A stretch of DNA of 36,803 nt from JANNGZ01 sp031404155 (lineage in GTDB: Bacteria > Pseudomonadota > Gammaproteobacteria > Burkholderiales > Burkholderiaceae_C). The stretch covers positions 1 to 36,803 of the forward strand of contig JANNGZ010000384.1 in assembly GCA_031404155.1 (NCBI GenBank), written 5' to 3'. A model generated the notes under the pieces. The model searched no databases and was not told the origin of the DNA. It was given only the letters and a program-made list of their open reading frames with translations. The translations under genes and the position numbers were made by a program. Shown here piece by piece: positions 35,957 to 36,803 of this stretch (positions within the stretch are counted from its first letter, which is position 1; every line of letters starts with the position of its first letter).

Positions 35957-36803
35957 ACTCCGAGTTCTGGCGCGCCAGAAAGGTCTTCGTCACCGGCCAC
36001 ACCGGCTTCAAGGGCTCCTGGCTTTGTCTGTGGCTGCAAAGAGCAGGTGCGGTGGTGCACGGCTACGCCACCGCACCGCCGACAGAGCCGAACCTGTTCA
36101 CTGTCTGCCGGGTCGAGCACGGTCTGGCCACGCACACGCTGGCCGACGTGCGCGACGCAGCGGCACTGAAAGCCGCGATGCGGGCGGCTGCGCCCGAAGT
36201 GGTGTTCCATCTGGCAGCGCAACCGCTGGTGCGCCGCTCGTATCTCGACCCTGTGGAAACCTACACCGTGAACGTGCTCGGCACCGTGCACCTGCTCGAA
36301 GCCGCGCGTGCCTGCGAGAGCGTGCGCGCGCTGGTCAACGTCACCACCGACAAGTGCTACGAGAATCGCGAATGGGTCTGGGGCTATCGCGAGAACGAAG
36401 CGCTTGGCGGCCGCGACCCGTACTCGAGCAGCAAGGCCTGCTCGGAACTCGTCACCGCGGCGTACCGCAGTTCATTCTTTGAGGCTGGTGGTACCGCAGT
36501 CGCCAGCGCTCGCGCGGGCAACGTCATCGGCGGTGGCGACTGGGCCGACGACCGGCTGATCCCCGACTTCTTTCGCGCCATGGATGCGCACCGCTGTGTC
36601 GACGTGCGCCACCCGGAGGCGACGCGCCCCTGGCAACACGTGCTTGAGCCGCTGTCGGGCTACCTTCTGTTGGCCGAGCGGCTTGCGGCACAAGGCCAGG
36701 CCTTTGCCTCGGCATGGAACTTCGGCCCCGCCGAGGAAGGCGCGCGCTCGGTGCGCTGGATCCTCGACCATTTGAGCGCGCGTCTGCCCGAGGCCGGCTG
36801 GCG
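35953..36803 (+). CDS. rfbG: CDP-glucose 4,6-dehydratase, cut by window end
   Basis: Short-chain dehydrogenase-fold enzyme converting CDP-glucose to CDP-4-keto-6-deoxyglucose. The first 283 codons are visible (full-length relatives have about 360). The N-terminal motif is VFVTGHTGFKGSWLCLWL, with FHLAAQPLVRRSY, VNVTTDKCYENREW, the Tyr-X3-Lys in DPYSSSKACSEL, and RAGNVIGGGDWADDRLIPD. The frame stays open to the last base. ATG 35953-35955 overlaps the rfbF stop by four bases. Later genes of a CDP-dideoxyhexose pathway would be expected to the right of the window. Confidence 0.95.
   Translation, partial: MNSEFWRARKVFVTGHTGFKGSWLCLWLQRAGAVVHGYATAPPTEPNLFTVCRVEHGLATHTLADVRDAAALKAAMRAAAPEVVFHLAAQPLVRRSYLDPVETYTVNVLGTVHLLEAARACESVRALVNVTTDKCYENREWVWGYRENEALGGRDPYSSSKACSELVTAAYRSSFFEAGGTAVASARAGNVIGGGDWADDRLIPDFFRAMDAHRCVDVRHPEATRPWQHVLEPLSGYLLLAERLAAQGQAFASAWNFGPAEEGARSVRWILDHLSARLPEAGW

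Overview
The window looks like chromosomal DNA of a GC-rich betaproteobacterium of the order Burkholderiales, probably near the Leptothrix/Rubrivivax/Methylibium group. The evidence is the gene order, the long Arg/Gly/Glu-rich tail of RNase E, the DUF4845 gene between lepB and rnc, and the type of intergenic palindromes. The exact genus is inference. No tRNA, rRNA, CRISPR array, prophage or insertion sequence was seen.

Region 1 (1-24064) is almost entirely housekeeping. It opens with the 3' part of rne on the + strand, closed by a clear intrinsic terminator. Everything from about 24064 down to 3038 is then on the - strand, read right to left. First come yceD-rpmF-plsX-fabH-fabD-fabG-acpP-fabF (ribosomal protein L32 and fatty-acid/phospholipid synthesis). 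A YgfX-like membrane protein gene follows. Next is the envelope-stress module rpoE-mucA-mucB-mucD/degQ (sigma E, anti-sigma factor, its periplasmic partner and a DegP-type protease). After a 584-base, less GC-rich spacer comes lepA-lepB-DUF4845-rnc-era-unknown-recO-pdxJ-acpS-nagZ. Many neighbours share stop/start overlaps (ATGA, GTGA, TTGA, TGATG), which points to translational coupling. Several genes appear to use non-ATG starts: era GTG, mucB TTG, plsX GTG and rfbF TTG.

Region 2 (24141-25544, + strand) carries yceF (a Maf-type nucleotide pyrophosphatase) and an RsmI-related methyltransferase.

Region 3 (25664-36803) is a surface-polysaccharide locus. tviB/wbpO-like and tviC/wbpP-like genes make UDP-N-acetyl-hexosaminuronic acid precursors. 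A polyprenyl-phosphate sugar-phosphate transferase probably starts the lipid-linked unit. A four-SLBB Wza-type export protein and a Wzz-type chain-length protein handle export. fcl, rfbF and rfbG (cut by the window end) supply GDP-fucose-type and CDP-4-keto-6-deoxyglucose-type sugars. An rhlE DEAD-box helicase gene on the - strand sits inside this locus. No Wzx, Wzy or specific glycosyltransferase is in view, so the locus continues to the right.

No wholly new multi-gene system is evident. The most noteworthy signals are small: a hairpin-rich repeat apparently inserted in frame inside the KH-domain boundary of era, with relatives between fabF/acpP and fabH/plsX; a candidate two-hairpin small RNA or attenuator upstream of lepA, near an inverted DnaA-box pair; a 13-bp tandem repeat across the start of the unknown gene between era and recO; and a 12-bp tandem repeat coding for the signal-peptide core of the Wza-like protein.
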